Shown here: piece after piece, positions 1 to 7,512 of the stretch
Position numbering within the stretch: position 1 is the stretch's first letter
How the letters are laid out: each line of letters starts with the position of its first letter
NCBI GenBank assembly: GCA_014728225.1
Contig: WJLX01000174.1
Span: forward strand, 1-36,914
Length of the DNA: 36,914 nt
Direction of reading: 5' to 3'
Source: Candidatus Coatesbacteria bacterium
GTDB taxonomy: Bacteria > RBG-13-66-14
The notes under the pieces: model-generated
Seen by the model: only the letters and a program-made list of their open reading frames with translations
The model's database searches: none
What the model was told of the DNA's origin: nothing
Translations under genes and position numbers: made by a program

Positions 1-9
1 CGTGCAAAG

Positions 10-32
10 AAACCCTCCCCGCGGAGGGTTTT
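10..32 (+). terminator. Rho-independent terminator of an upstream gene
   Basis: Stem AACCCTCC (11-18) pairs with GGAGGGTT (23-30) around the loop CCGC, and the descending arm runs into T residues. It probably ends a gene lying left of the window. Confidence 0.7.
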
Positions 33-59
33 GCGGTGGAATCGCTTCACTCCACCGCA
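32..59. other. Second perfect hairpin directly after the terminator
   Basis: A 9-bp perfect stem, TGCGGTGGA (32-40) with TCCACCGCA (51-59), encloses a 10-nt loop. It has no T-tract of its own. It may strengthen termination or stabilise the upstream transcript's 3' end. Confidence 0.5.
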
Positions 60-252
60 GGGATACAGATATCTAACGTGCTCTGACACCGACGCTGAAG
101 GGCGAAATGGTCGTGCACGTTAGTTATCAGTTGCTCAGCTGAGCTCGAGTGTTTGATGGCGCACCGCCGCCGGCAGCCTGGGGAGGACTGATCCTGCGGC
201 TGGTAACCGGCGGCGCCGTTGACCAATAAACTACCCCCCCGGCCGAAATCAG
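60..252. other. Gene-free stretch before R1
   Basis: I see no convincing coding sequence here. The only structure is a 9-bp inverted repeat, CTAACGTGC (73-81) with GCACGTTAG (115-123), separated by 33 nt. Short ORFs in the area run into repeat element R1 and are not credible. Confidence 0.4.
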
Positions 253-441
253 CGGCGGGAGACCCGGGAAACCAGCTCGCTCCCCCACGAGCGATGAACT
301 CCAACCCCCGGAACCGGCACGGTTTTTGCATCTCGGCAACCGTTAAGCACTGAGATAACGGTTCGCCTCCGCAAAAACCGTGCCGGTTCCGGGGGTTGGG
401 GCTGACGAAGCGCCGTAATGGCTTCCCGGGGTCTCCCGCCG
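253..441 (-). repeat. Nested palindromic element R1
   Basis: Outer arms 253-270 and 423-441 pair over 18 bp with one bulged base. Inner arms 301-329 and 371-399 pair perfectly over 29 bp and contain the family core GGAACCGGCACGGTTTTTGC. The innermost stem is AACCGTT (338-344) with AACGGTT (357-363). The asymmetric segment reads GCATCTCGGC on the left and GCCTCCGC on the right, which I define as reverse orientation. The element lies 13 bp past the iscU stop codon. Confidence 0.9.
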
Positions 442-454
442 CCGGCTCGAACGG

Positions 455-919
455 TTAATCGTCGTCGTCGGCGGCGGCCTCGGCGTGGTGGGCGTGATCG
501 CACTCGCCGCCGAGGTCCATCTTCTCGAGTTCCGGGCACTCACCCTTGCGCCGGCAGTGGTAGTGGGCGATGGCGGCGCGCAGGGCGTCGGTGGCCAGGT
601 TGCTGCAGTGCATCTTCAGCTTGGGCAGCCCGCCCAGGGCTTCGGCGACGCGGTCCCGGGTCAACTGTTCGGCCTCGTCGATGTGCAGGCCGACGGCCAG
701 CTCCGTGGTGACCGAGCTGGTGGCGATGGCCGCTCCGCAGCCGAAGGTTTTAAACTTGCACTGGGTGATGATCCCCTGTTCGTCGACCTTGATATACATC
801 TCCATGATGTCGCCGCAGGTGGGGTTGCCGACGCGGCCGATGCCGTCGGCGTCGTCGATGGTGCCGACGTTGCGCGGGTTCATGAAGTGGTCCATCACCT
901 TGTCGGTGTAGTTGGGCAT
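455..919 (-). CDS. iscU: IscU/NifU-type iron-sulfur cluster scaffold protein
   Basis: The 154-residue protein is a scaffold on which [2Fe-2S] clusters are assembled in the cytoplasm before transfer to apoproteins. The three conserved cysteine ligands are present: Cys35 in GNPTCGD, Cys61 in FGCGAAIA and Cys105 in KMHCSNLA. Asp37 follows the first cysteine as in the family. A longer frame starts at 964, but the start at 919 is preferred. It has GAGGAAGG just upstream, and a good promoter has its -10 box at 956-961, so the longer start would precede transcription. The C-terminus adds an unusual tail after residue 121 with two more cysteines, several histidines and an acidic end. No iscS or other isc gene is visible next to it, so its cysteine desulfurase must be encoded elsewhere. 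Confidence 0.94.
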   Translation of the reverse strand: MPNYTDKVMDHFMNPRNVGTIDDADGIGRVGNPTCGDIMEMYIKVDEQGIITQCKFKTFGCGAAIATSSVTTELAVGLHIDEAEQLTRDRVAEALGGLPKLKMHCSNLATDALRAAIAHYHCRRKGECPELEKMDLGGECDHAHHAEAAADDDD

Positions 920-955
920 GGCCTTCCTCGGGGTTGCGTTGAGGTTGCACCAACC

Positions 956-984
956 ATTATGCACTAATATTAGGAAAACGGCAA
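956..984 (-). promoter_or_regulatory. Sigma-70-type promoter for iscU
   Basis: On the minus strand TTGCCG (979-984) is followed after 17 bp by CATAAT (956-961). This places the start of transcription about 30 nt before the iscU start at 919 and decides between the two possible start codons. Confidence 0.7.
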
Positions 985-1002
985 TCCCTAGCGGGATATG
1001 TT

Positions 1003-1758
1003 TTATTCCTCCGGCTCCTCGTGGGAGCGCCCGGTGATGTTGAACAAGCGCCGCAGGGTCGCACCCACTTGGCTGAAGGCCTCGCGCAGCGGGGCCAGGA
1101 TGAAGGTCAGCAGCGGTCGCAGAATGAAGCGCCAGCTCCCGGACAGCAAGCGCTCCTTGAACCGGCGCTCACGCCTGACGCGCAGCCGGGGCAGCAGGAT
1201 GCCGCTGCCCCGGCGGTATTCCCGGTATTCATCGCCGTAACGCTCGAGGAGTTGGTCTTCCTCCCCGCCCAGGCGGAGCATAACCAGCGGCAGGGTCAGG
1301 ACAAAGGTCGCCGAACCGGCGAGGCCGTTCCACAGCAGCAGGGGCTGGGCCAGACCCCACAGCAGGTGGGCGGCGTACATCGGGTGTCGCAGCCTAGCGT
1401 AGACGCCGTCGGTCACCAGCTTGGTCTCGGCCTCGGCCGCGACGCCGGGGGACCAGTTCCGCCCCAGCTCGACGTGGGAGCGCCACAGCAGCCAGGTCGC
1501 CAGGCCGAACAGCAAACCGCCGCCTACCAAGGCGGCGGCGTTCAGTTCGTAATCGGCGAAGTCCAGCCAATCCGTCAGGGCGTAGGCCAGGGGCAACAGC
1601 AGCATCCCGGCGGCGGGGAACAGCAGAAAAATGTACGCCAAGGGTGAGGCCGCCGCCCGGCCCCGGCGCGCCCGCCGCAGCGGCGCCGTGTAACGCACCC
1701 GCACGGCGACCGCCAGGAAAAACCAGGCGAAGTAGACGATTACACCGGCCGACCGCAT
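1003..1758 (-). CDS. Isoprenylcysteine carboxyl methyltransferase (ICMT)-family membrane protein
   Basis: This 251-residue integral membrane protein has about five hydrophobic segments and the signature of the ICMT/phospholipid methyltransferase family. The motif GVYARLRHPMYAAHLL (roughly 138-153) and the later EEDQLLERYGDEYREY form the SAM-binding part of the family. Bacterial members methylate small hydrophobic substrates, and the substrate here cannot be read from sequence. The C-terminus continues about 60 residues beyond the usual end as a basic, partly amphipathic tail. GAGGAG lies 6 nt before the ATG. The gene begins 26 nt after the gatD stop codon, so the two are probably co-transcribed, although no functional link is obvious. 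Confidence 0.8.
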   Translation of the reverse strand: MRSAGVIVYFAWFFLAVAVRVRYTAPLRRARRGRAAASPLAYIFLLFPAAGMLLLPLAYALTDWLDFADYELNAAALVGGGLLFGLATWLLWRSHVELGRNWSPGVAAEAETKLVTDGVYARLRHPMYAAHLLWGLAQPLLLWNGLAGSATFVLTLPLVMLRLGGEEDQLLERYGDEYREYRRGSGILLPRLRVRRERRFKERLLSGSWRFILRPLLTFILAPLREAFSQVGATLRRLFNITGRSHEEPEE

Positions 1759-1784
1759 CCGAGCTCCTCAAACGTTGGGGAACG

Positions 1785-3179
1785 TCAGCGCCAGTGGTCG
1801 TGGAGGAACTCGTCGACCTCGGGCAGGCCGCCCTGTAGTACGACGTAGGCGTTGTACTGCTCGCGCTCGGTGATCTCGCCGTTGACCGGGGTCAGCATCA
1901 GCCGGCGGACCTCGTCGGCGTCATCGCTCATCCCCAGAGCCCAGCCGAGCTTGATGTAGGCCGTCTCGGGCAGCATGTTGGCCAGCGGAACGACGCCGAG
2001 CTCCATCAGATCGCGACCGGTGTCGTAGACGTACATCTGGGCGTAGCCCCAGAGGGTCTGAACGGTCATGTAAACCTGGACCCCGGCTTCGCAGGCCCGC
2101 CGCAGGGGCTCGTAGAGCGGCTTGTTGACGTGGCCCAGCCCGGTGCCGGCGATGACGATCCCCCGATAGCCGTTGTCCACCAGGCTGTCGATGATGTCCG
2201 GCTGCATGTTGGGGTAATAGTAGACGATGGCCACGCGCTCGTCGAAGACGGCGTGAAGCTTGAGCTCACGTTCGGGATCGCGCTGGGTGTAGTCCGGTCG
2301 CAGCGCCTCCGGCGGTGCCTCCGGCGTTACCGTGGCCAGGGGGGTGTCGCCCAGGGTGCGGAACGTGCTGCGGTACGAGCTGTGCATCTTGCGCACCCGG
2401 GTACCGCGGTGTAGCAGATTGTAACGGTCCGAGGTCGGACCGAACATGCAGACGACGACCTCGGCAACATCGCCGTGGGCCGCCGACTGGGCCGCGCACT
2501 GCAGGTTGAAGGCCGCGTCCGAGGACGGGCGATCACTGGAGCGCTGGCTGCCCACCAACACCACGGGAACGGGCAGGTCCTGCAGCATGAACGACAGCGC
2601 CGCCGAGGTGTGATGCAGGGTGTCGGTGCCGTGGCCGATGATGATCCCGGCCACCCCCTGCTCGATCTGTTCGGCGATCTCCCGGGCCGTGATCATGTAC
2701 TGCTCCGGACCCATGTTCTCACTGAAAACACCGAAAAGCTTCTTGGTCTCCAGGTTGCAGATGTCCGCCAACTCGGGACAGGCGCCGTATAGCTCGCCGG
2801 GGCTGAAGGCCGGGATGACCGCTCCCGTGCGATAGTCCAGCCGGCTGGCGATGGTGCCCCCCGTCCCCAGCAGGGTCACGTTGGGTTTGACCGGATCGAA
2901 GGGGAATTCCTGCTCCGGGATCTTGTAATGGGCCTCTTTGTAGTCGTGCTCGACGATGCCATTGATCCGCTCGACGGCGATGCCGATGTTGTAGCCGGTG
3001 ATCATCTTGAGCACGATGTGGCGGTCGTCGGCCTGTTCGGAGCGGGGAAGGATGATACCGGAGAACTCGCCGGTGTCCGTGGTGATGGTGCAGTCGCTCC
3101 AGACCCGGGCGCCCAGGCGCTCCAGCAATTCACGGGCCCGGCCGTGGTAGCCCTTGAAAGGATCCGTTGGTTGGCTCAT
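1785..3179 (-). CDS. gatD: GatD-like asparaginase (archaeal-type Glu-tRNA(Gln) amidotransferase subunit D)
   Basis: The 464-residue protein has the GatD layout: an N-terminal beta-barrel domain of about 90 residues, then an L-asparaginase domain. Asparaginase motifs are intact: LGTGGTIAS with nucleophile Thr109, GHGTDT at 182-187, and GSQRSSDRPSSDAAFNL. In archaea GatD makes ammonia from glutamine for its partner GatE, converting Glu-tRNA(Gln) to Gln-tRNA(Gln). Full-length GatD is typical of archaea, and no gatE is present in this window. It could work with a GatE encoded elsewhere, or be a free asparaginase/glutaminase that kept the extra domain. A minus-strand promoter lies at 3222-3250 and GAGG sits just before the ATG. 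The ICMT-family gene follows at once. Confidence 0.85.
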   Translation of the reverse strand: MSQPTDPFKGYHGRARELLERLGARVWSDCTITTDTGEFSGIILPRSEQADDRHIVLKMITGYNIGIAVERINGIVEHDYKEAHYKIPEQEFPFDPVKPNVTLLGTGGTIASRLDYRTGAVIPAFSPGELYGACPELADICNLETKKLFGVFSENMGPEQYMITAREIAEQIEQGVAGIIIGHGTDTLHHTSAALSFMLQDLPVPVVLVGSQRSSDRPSSDAAFNLQCAAQSAAHGDVAEVVVCMFGPTSDRYNLLHRGTRVRKMHSSYRSTFRTLGDTPLATVTPEAPPEALRPDYTQRDPERELKLHAVFDERVAIVYYYPNMQPDIIDSLVDNGYRGIVIAGTGLGHVNKPLYEPLRRACEAGVQVYMTVQTLWGYAQMYVYDTGRDLMELGVVPLANMLPETAYIKLGWALGMSDDADEVRRLMLTPVNGEITEREQYNAYVVLQGGLPEVDEFLHDHWR

Positions 3180-3221
3180 CGGTGCCTCGGTGATGGTGAA
3201 GGATGGCGGGGACAGGCGGCG

Positions 3222-3250
3222 ATTTTAGCAGGGCCGCCCGGTCGAGTAAA
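3222..3250 (-). promoter_or_regulatory. Promoter for gatD
   Basis: On the minus strand TTTACT (3245-3250) and TAAAAT (3222-3227) are separated by 17 bp. The site lies between R2 and gatD and about 40 bp before the gatD start. Confidence 0.6.
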
Positions 3251-3260
3251 GTGGACGCCG

Positions 3261-3458
3261 CGGGGGAGTTTTGAAAAACAGCCCGCCGTGGGGGCGGTCT
3301 TCTGCAAGACCGCCCCGCCGGAACCGGCACGGTTTTTGCGGAGGCGGAGCGTTATCATCGTCAGTAACGCTCGCCGAGATGCAAAAACCGTGCCGGTTCC
3401 GGCGGGGCAGCCCGGCGGTGCCGCGAAAAGCTGTTGGGCTGTTTTCAAAACTCCCCCG
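3261..3458 (+). repeat. Nested palindromic element R2
   Basis: Outer arms 3261-3284 and 3436-3458 pair along their length with a single extra A/T and carry the GAAAAACAGCCC box. Inner arms 3312-3339 and 3381-3408 are a perfect 28-bp match containing the core. The innermost stem AGCGTTA (3348-3354) with TAACGCT (3365-3371) carries a paired C-to-G/G-to-C change against other copies. Forward orientation. A competing hairpin, GGGGCGGTCT (3291-3300) with AGACCGCCCC (3307-3316), overlaps the left inner arm. The element sits between two divergent promoters. Confidence 0.9.
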
Positions 3459-3505
3459 GAGCCACCGCCGAACAGGGCCGTTCCGTGGTGGTCCAGCGGA
3501 CGCAG

Positions 3506-3534
3506 TTGTCGTTTAAACAACAAACGGCTATAAT
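3506..3534 (+). promoter_or_regulatory. Strong sigma-70 promoter for the secreted protein gene at 3624
   Basis: TTGTCG (3506-3511), a 17-bp spacer and a consensus TATAAT (3529-3534) predict a transcript start near 3541, giving a leader of about 80 nt. It lies 47 bp right of the outer arm of R2. Confidence 0.8.
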
Positions 3535-3623
3535 GTCCTGAATTGGGTTTGTTGCACTGACCCAACCATTACCGAGCGAGAAGAACCCGACATTTCGTTA
3601 TCATGACGACCGAGGAGATCACG

Positions 3624-4205
3624 ATGAAGAGAATCCTGCCGGCTTTGCTTACCCTGACCGTCCTGGCCGCCCTGGCCAACCCGACCCCGGACTGCTGGGC
3701 CAACGAGGAGCAGTTCATCAAAGAAATGCCCAAGCTGATGGACGAGGTCCAGCGCTTCGGCGACAAGTTCGTCGGTTTGCAGGACAAGATCGTCGCCGTG
3801 GCCGACCAACAGGGATTGCCGGTGCCCATCCCCCTCGTCGACTTCACCGACGTGCGCAACCTGGTCGTCAATCCCGTCGCCGGCTCGGCCCAGTTGATCG
3901 TCGACTTCCACCAGGAACTCACCGACGCCAACATGCGGATGCTCAAGGCCCAACTGGATACCGCCGAATGGGTCGTCGAGCAGAACGCGGTTCTGCTGCG
4001 CACGCTCAACGATCAGCTCGCCACGGCCAACCAGATGCTGATCGATGTCAACACAGCCCTGGCCGAAGCGGCCACCGATCAGCTCCAGGCGCTGCACGAC
4101 AACCTGGCCGACACCGTCGAGACCCTGACGGACATGGTCAACGACTGGACCGGCGTCTCGTCGGCCGCCGAGGCCATCGAGGACGTCTTCGACGACTGGT
4201 TTTAG
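3624..4205 (+). CDS. Secreted helical protein of unknown function
   Basis: The chosen start gives 193 residues; GAGGAG lies 6 nt upstream, better than an in-frame ATG 21 nt earlier. The N-terminus (MKRILPALLTLTVLAALA) is a signal peptide, with likely cleavage after the CWA region around residue 26. The mature protein appears almost wholly alpha-helical, acidic and rich in Gln, Leu, Asp and Ala, with heptad-like stretches (for example ANMRMLKAQLDTAEWVVEQN). I recognise no family. A strong promoter precedes it and a hairpin terminator follows, so it is its own transcription unit. A periplasmic or surface coiled-coil role is a guess. Confidence 0.75.
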   Translation: MKRILPALLTLTVLAALANPTPDCWANEEQFIKEMPKLMDEVQRFGDKFVGLQDKIVAVADQQGLPVPIPLVDFTDVRNLVVNPVAGSAQLIVDFHQELTDANMRMLKAQLDTAEWVVEQNAVLLRTLNDQLATANQMLIDVNTALAEAATDQLQALHDNLADTVETLTDMVNDWTGVSSAAEAIEDVFDDWF

Positions 4206-4231
4206 GCTGTCGTAGAGTTAGTGATAAGCGA

Positions 4232-4265
4232 CGACGGAACCGGGTAGCCGGTTCCGTCGCTGTTT
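4232..4265 (+). terminator. Hairpin terminator after the secreted protein gene
   Basis: CGACGGAACCGG (4232-4243) pairs perfectly with CCGGTTCCGTCG (4248-4259) around a GTAG loop, followed by a short T-rich run. It resembles the core of the R family only in GGAACCGG and lacks the rest, so I do not count it as an R copy. Confidence 0.7.
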
Positions 4266-4289
4266 CCCGGGGCGGCTTTCTGGTACAAT
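4261..4289 (+). promoter_or_regulatory. Extended -10 promoter for the UbiA-family gene
   Basis: TGGTACAAT (4281-4289) combines the extended TGn with a TACAAT -10 box. A weak -35, TGTTTC (4261-4266), is 17 bp upstream and overlaps the tail of the preceding terminator. Two other plus-strand genes here use TGTTACAAT. Confidence 0.55.
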
Positions 4290-4330
4290 CAGCGAACTAA
4301 TCCAGCGTCTGTACCATCGGGGAGGACCTG

Positions 4331-5242
4331 ATGCGACTCGTCATCGGGCTGTTCAAGCTGATGCGGCCCAAGCAGTGGCTCAAGAACGTCATCCTGTTCG
4401 CCGGGGTGGTCTTCGGTGAGCTGTTCACCATCCCCAGCGCCCTGTTGACGTCCCTGGCGGGCTTCGGTGTCTTCTGTATGCTGTCCGGCGCCGTCTACGC
4501 GCTGAACGATTCCGTCGACGCCGAGAAGGACCGCCTGCACCCGGAGAAGCGTCGGCGTCCCATCGCCGCCGGCGACGTCCCCCGCCCCCTGGGTTATGTC
4601 TGGTCCATCGTCCTGGCCGGCGTCGGCTTGTATCTGGCCTGGACGATCAACCTCAACTTCGCCGTCGTCGGCGCCGTCTACCTGACGCTCAACCTGGCTT
4701 ACAGCTTCTGGGCCAAGGGCGTGGTCATCCTCGATGTCTTCCTGATCGCCGTCGGCTTCGTCCTGCGGGCCATCGCCGGTGTCGAGGCCTTGGTGGCCCT
4801 GCCTTACGCGCCGCCGGACTTCGCCCCCTCGAGCTGGTTCCTGCTGGTGACCCTCTTCCTGGCCCTGTTTCTGGGGCTGGAGAAGCGCCGCGCCGAGATC
4901 AACTCCCTCAAGGACGGCGCTGCGGGGCACCGCAAGACCCTCGACCACTACTCCCCCCGCCTGTTGGATCAGATGAGCGCCGTGGTGACCACGGCCACCG
5001 TCATCGCCTACAGCCTGTACACCATGTGGCCCGACACTGTGGCCAAGTTCGGTACCAACGCCCTGGTCTACACCGTGCCGATCGTGCTGTTCGGCATCTT
5101 CCGCTACCTGTATGATGTCGACAAGCGCAACCTGGGCGGTAACCCGTCGACGATCCTGTTCAAGGACGCCTTCCTGCTGGTGACCGTGGTGGTCTGGGTG
5201 GCCGCCGTGGTGCTGATCCTGTACTTCAAGCCCCAGGTCTGA
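4331..5242 (+). CDS. UbiA-family prenyltransferase, decaprenyl-phosphate phosphoribosyltransferase-like
   Basis: The 303-residue polytopic membrane protein has the two Asp-rich regions of UbiA enzymes. The first reads NDSVDAEKDRLHPEKRRRPI (residues 58-77). The second is the LAYSFWAKGVVILDVFLIAV region (from about 119). The ND..DAE.DR.HP.KR.RPIA pattern is typical of the subgroup that transfers phosphoribose to decaprenyl phosphate, the first step to decaprenyl-phospho-arabinose in actinobacteria. A related sugar-lipid carrier role is likely, but the polyprenyl length and acceptor cannot be read from sequence. GGAGGA lies 4 nt before the ATG. The gene has its own promoter and a very good terminator, so it appears monocistronic. 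Confidence 0.82.
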   Translation: MRLVIGLFKLMRPKQWLKNVILFAGVVFGELFTIPSALLTSLAGFGVFCMLSGAVYALNDSVDAEKDRLHPEKRRRPIAAGDVPRPLGYVWSIVLAGVGLYLAWTINLNFAVVGAVYLTLNLAYSFWAKGVVILDVFLIAVGFVLRAIAGVEALVALPYAPPDFAPSSWFLLVTLFLALFLGLEKRRAEINSLKDGAAGHRKTLDHYSPRLLDQMSAVVTTATVIAYSLYTMWPDTVAKFGTNALVYTVPIVLFGIFRYLYDVDKRNLGGNPSTILFKDAFLLVTVVVWVAAVVLILYFKPQV

Positions 5243-5267
5243 TTGCTTCGGTTAGCTGTTGTCCATC

Positions 5268-5295
5268 GGGGCGGGTCCGTTGACCCGCCCCTTTT
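5268..5295 (+). terminator. Rho-independent terminator
   Basis: GGGGCGGGTC (5268-5277) pairs perfectly with GACCCGCCCC (5282-5291) around CGTT, followed by TTTT. It ends the UbiA-family gene. Confidence 0.9.
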
Positions 5296-5635
5296 CCTAG
5301 GGAGGCACCGGCGTTGGTTCCTCCGCCCCCTCGGCGCGGCCGCTCTGCTGGAAGAAAGGAGGGCGAACCCGCCGGTGCCGGCCGTCGTCGATAACTCCAA
5401 CACATGCACCAGGCCGAGCCGGTGCGCTCGGTGTGGATACCCGCAGCGGCATTGGCTGGGGTGGGCCAACCGTCGGGGGCAGTTTATCGTTTTGCGCTAT
5501 GCGATATTCATCTGAGGTATTTTACCGACTGTTTTTTGTTAGGGATCATCACAGAAGATTACATCAGCTATTGCAGTTGGGCACTTATATCGGCGTGATC
5601 GGGTCTGTCATTCCGCCACCGATGAGGGGGGCAAT
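5296..5635. other. Gene-free stretch with more AT-rich DNA upstream of a transposase remnant
   Basis: No credible gene is seen. From about 5490 the composition turns markedly richer in A and T than the surroundings, a mark of foreign DNA. The segment GGGTCTGTCATTCCGCCA near 5600 looks like an insertion-sequence end of the IS1595 type, but I could not find a matching right end. Confidence 0.35.
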
Positions 5636-6103
5636 GTGGCGGGGAAGTGCGGGTCGCGGGAGCGGCGCGCCAAGCGTCCCGGCTGCAACGACCGTTACCA
5701 CTACCGCCGCGCCGAGGGAAGTCAAAAGGCCAGCGTCGCGGCAAGCCGTTCAAGCGTCGTCGCCGGGGCGTCGCAACGCGCCGCCGGAAAAACGCGGCGA
5801 GATAGCGCGTCTGTTCCGGCTCGGCGTCCCGACGGCGCGGGTCGCAACGGTCCCGGGCAGCCGGCGCGATACGGCATATCGCTACTACGAGCGAATCCGC
5901 CGGCGCTTGGCCGCCGTTGGCCAGGCCGCGCTCGACCCGACCAGCTACACCGATACGCCGACGGCCGGCGAGCCTGGACGAAACTGTCGCTCAACGGCTT
6001 CCACCACAGGCGCGTCGAGCACCAACGGGAATTAGCCTACGGCGGAATAATCAACAAAAGCATCAACGGTATCGAGACTTCCGAGGCTACGCAGAACGCC
6101 GCC
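5636..6103 (+). pseudogene. Decayed IS1595-family transposase
   Basis: Pieces of an IS1595/ISXO2-type transposase appear in order but in different frames. A zinc-ribbon-like start (KCGSRERRAKRPGCNDRYHYRR) is at 5645-5710. A helix-turn-helix region (EIARLFRLGVPTARV then RDTAYRYYERIRRRLA) follows in another frame at about 5800-5920. Then comes the C-terminal part (YADGRRAWTKLSLNGFHH, then SINGIETSEATQNA) at about 5955-6100. The NGIE motif carries the last catalytic residue of the family. The central catalytic portion between the HTH and the C-terminal part is missing, so the element has both frameshifts and an internal deletion and cannot move by itself. Confidence 0.75.
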
Positions 6104-6514
6104 ATGGCCCCCGGCTCCGACCTCGGCCGACAACTCCTCGAGGCCGTCTGCGCCGACAAGGGCTTAGAGGTAGCTGATTTCAAGCTGATCAACTTCTGGC
6201 CCAAGGGCGACGGCGGCTACGCCGTGGCCGTCTACAACCCGGAAACCGGCACCTCCTACGCCTGCGAGGTGGCCGACGATAAAACTACCGTCGAGAACAC
6301 CGGCTTCTACGTCGAGGGTCCCGGCGGCGATTACGCCAAGCTCGTCGAGATGGCCGCCGAGGGTCGCGGGCCCTTCAGCGACTACCCCGGCGGCGTGATG
6401 ATCGCCCGGGGTGCCGAACTGAACTCGGGCTGGCGGGTGACCTTCACTACGGGCTGGGATGACGAGCGGAACGGCCGGCCCCTCGAGGACATGTCCTCGA
6501 TCAGCCTGGACTGA
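6104..6514 (+). CDS. Small acidic protein of unknown function
   Basis: Starting at the ATG at 6104 the protein has 136 residues, with the high GC third-position usage of its neighbours, so it is probably real. It is acidic, with no signal peptide or membrane segment. It has a mixed alpha/beta look, with strands such as GGYAVAVYNPETGTSYACEV and SGWRVTFTTGW. I recognise no family. It begins exactly where the transposase remnant ends, so the insertion may have removed its original N-terminus or promoter. The ribosome-binding site is poor, and the true start could lie upstream in the remnant. A GC-rich hairpin follows. Confidence 0.55.
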   Translation: MAPGSDLGRQLLEAVCADKGLEVADFKLINFWPKGDGGYAVAVYNPETGTSYACEVADDKTTVENTGFYVEGPGGDYAKLVEMAAEGRGPFSDYPGGVMIARGAELNSGWRVTFTTGWDDERNGRPLEDMSSISLD

Positions 6515-6539
6515 CGGCAAACAGCTTCTTGTAACAGCA

Positions 6540-6569
6540 GGGGGCGGATCGTCCGATCCGCCCCCCGTC
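6540..6569 (+). terminator. GC-rich hairpin after the small acidic protein gene
   Basis: GGGGGCGGATC (6540-6550) pairs perfectly with GATCCGCCCCC (6555-6565) around GTCC. The T-tract is weak, so termination strength is uncertain. It could serve both the gene at 6104 and the minus-strand gene ending at 6714. Confidence 0.6.
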
Positions 6570-6713
6570 CTTAGCGGGTCCTTCCGCCGATAACGGACCG
6601 GGCCACCGGCTGCCACGCCGGCGGTCCGGGTGAAACGGGGCTGGTATCCGGGCCTTCCTGCGGCAAGATGCCGCCGAGGTACGGCGCCGGCGGCTCACGT
6701 GTGAATGTTCGTT

Positions 6714-7472
6714 CTACAGCCGGTCCTCGAGCTCGGTCATCGCGGAGTAGTTGACCGGGGTCAGCCCCGCGGAGCGCAGCAGGGCCTGGTAATTGCGGTA
6801 GAGCTTCTGCGCCGTCGCCGCTCCGCGCCGGGGATCGTCGCCGCACCACAGCTCGACGACCAGGTCGTCGTAGTCCCTGGGGGTCATGGCGAAGTTCCCG
6901 GCCTCGCGAATGCCGGCCAGTCCGGGTTTGCGGGTCCAACTGCGGTTGAGCAGGCAGAGGACTTCGCGCAGCTCCTCGAGCATCCGGTGAGCACAGTAAG
7001 AGAACTGGCCGCAGTCGGTTTCATCTTTGCTTTCCAGCACGCCGCCGTAGGCCTCATAGACCAGTTCGGGCAGGATGTCGGTCAGCAGGTCGTTGAAGCG
7101 CCCCTCGTCGACGAGGCGCCCCCGGGCCGACCATTTGTCCCGGAGCCGCTTATCGCCGGCCAGGGGCAACAGCTCATCGAGGACCCCCATCCAGTATGAC
7201 CAGCGGCGTCCCGGTCCCTCGAGCTGGGCCAGCAGCTCCTGCTCGTCGATCCGGGTAATCACCACGGGGACGTTGTGGTAGAGGAAGCTGGGGACCTTGA
7301 TCGTGCGGCGCTGCCGAACGACCAGCAGCAGCTCGATCGCGTTCCAGGACTCGGCGTCGCCGCGGCGAGTCGAGCCGTAGACCCCGGCCAGGCGCAGGCT
7401 GTCACCGCGCCGCTTGTCGATCTTCTCGACGATCAGTTGCGCCAGGGTGCTGCGTTGGACCTTGCTGAGCAT
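6714..7472 (-). CDS. Kanamycin-nucleotidyltransferase-like protein with altered active site
   Basis: The 252-residue protein resembles the KNTase branch of the nucleotidyltransferase superfamily, whose members add AMP or another nucleotide to small molecules. The GS motif is present in LAGVYGSTRRGD (Gly33-Ser34). The metal-binding pair, usually SDIE or DID, reads NAIE at residues 44-47, so the first catalytic aspartate is replaced by alanine while Glu47 stays. The C-terminal half is helical, as in the KNTase C-terminal domain. The gene follows murE after 40 nt on the same strand and is probably its operon partner. It may be a catalytically dead or reprogrammed member. An antibiotic resistance function is not supported by the sequence. 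Confidence 0.65.
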   Translation of the reverse strand: MLSKVQRSTLAQLIVEKIDKRRGDSLRLAGVYGSTRRGDAESWNAIELLLVVRQRRTIKVPSFLYHNVPVVITRIDEQELLAQLEGPGRRWSYWMGVLDELLPLAGDKRLRDKWSARGRLVDEGRFNDLLTDILPELVYEAYGGVLESKDETDCGQFSYCAHRMLEELREVLCLLNRSWTRKPGLAGIREAGNFAMTPRDYDDLVVELWCGDDPRRGAATAQKLYRNYQALLRSAGLTPVNYSAMTELEDRL

Positions 7473-7512
7473 TGTTCACCCGGTGTCGGGGTTTTTCTGG
7501 TTGTAATCGACG

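Noticed and set aside
4232-4259. A ninth R copy at the terminator containing GGAACCGG
   Set aside because: It lacks the CACGGTTTTTGC part, the asymmetric segments and outer arms, and reads as a simple terminator.
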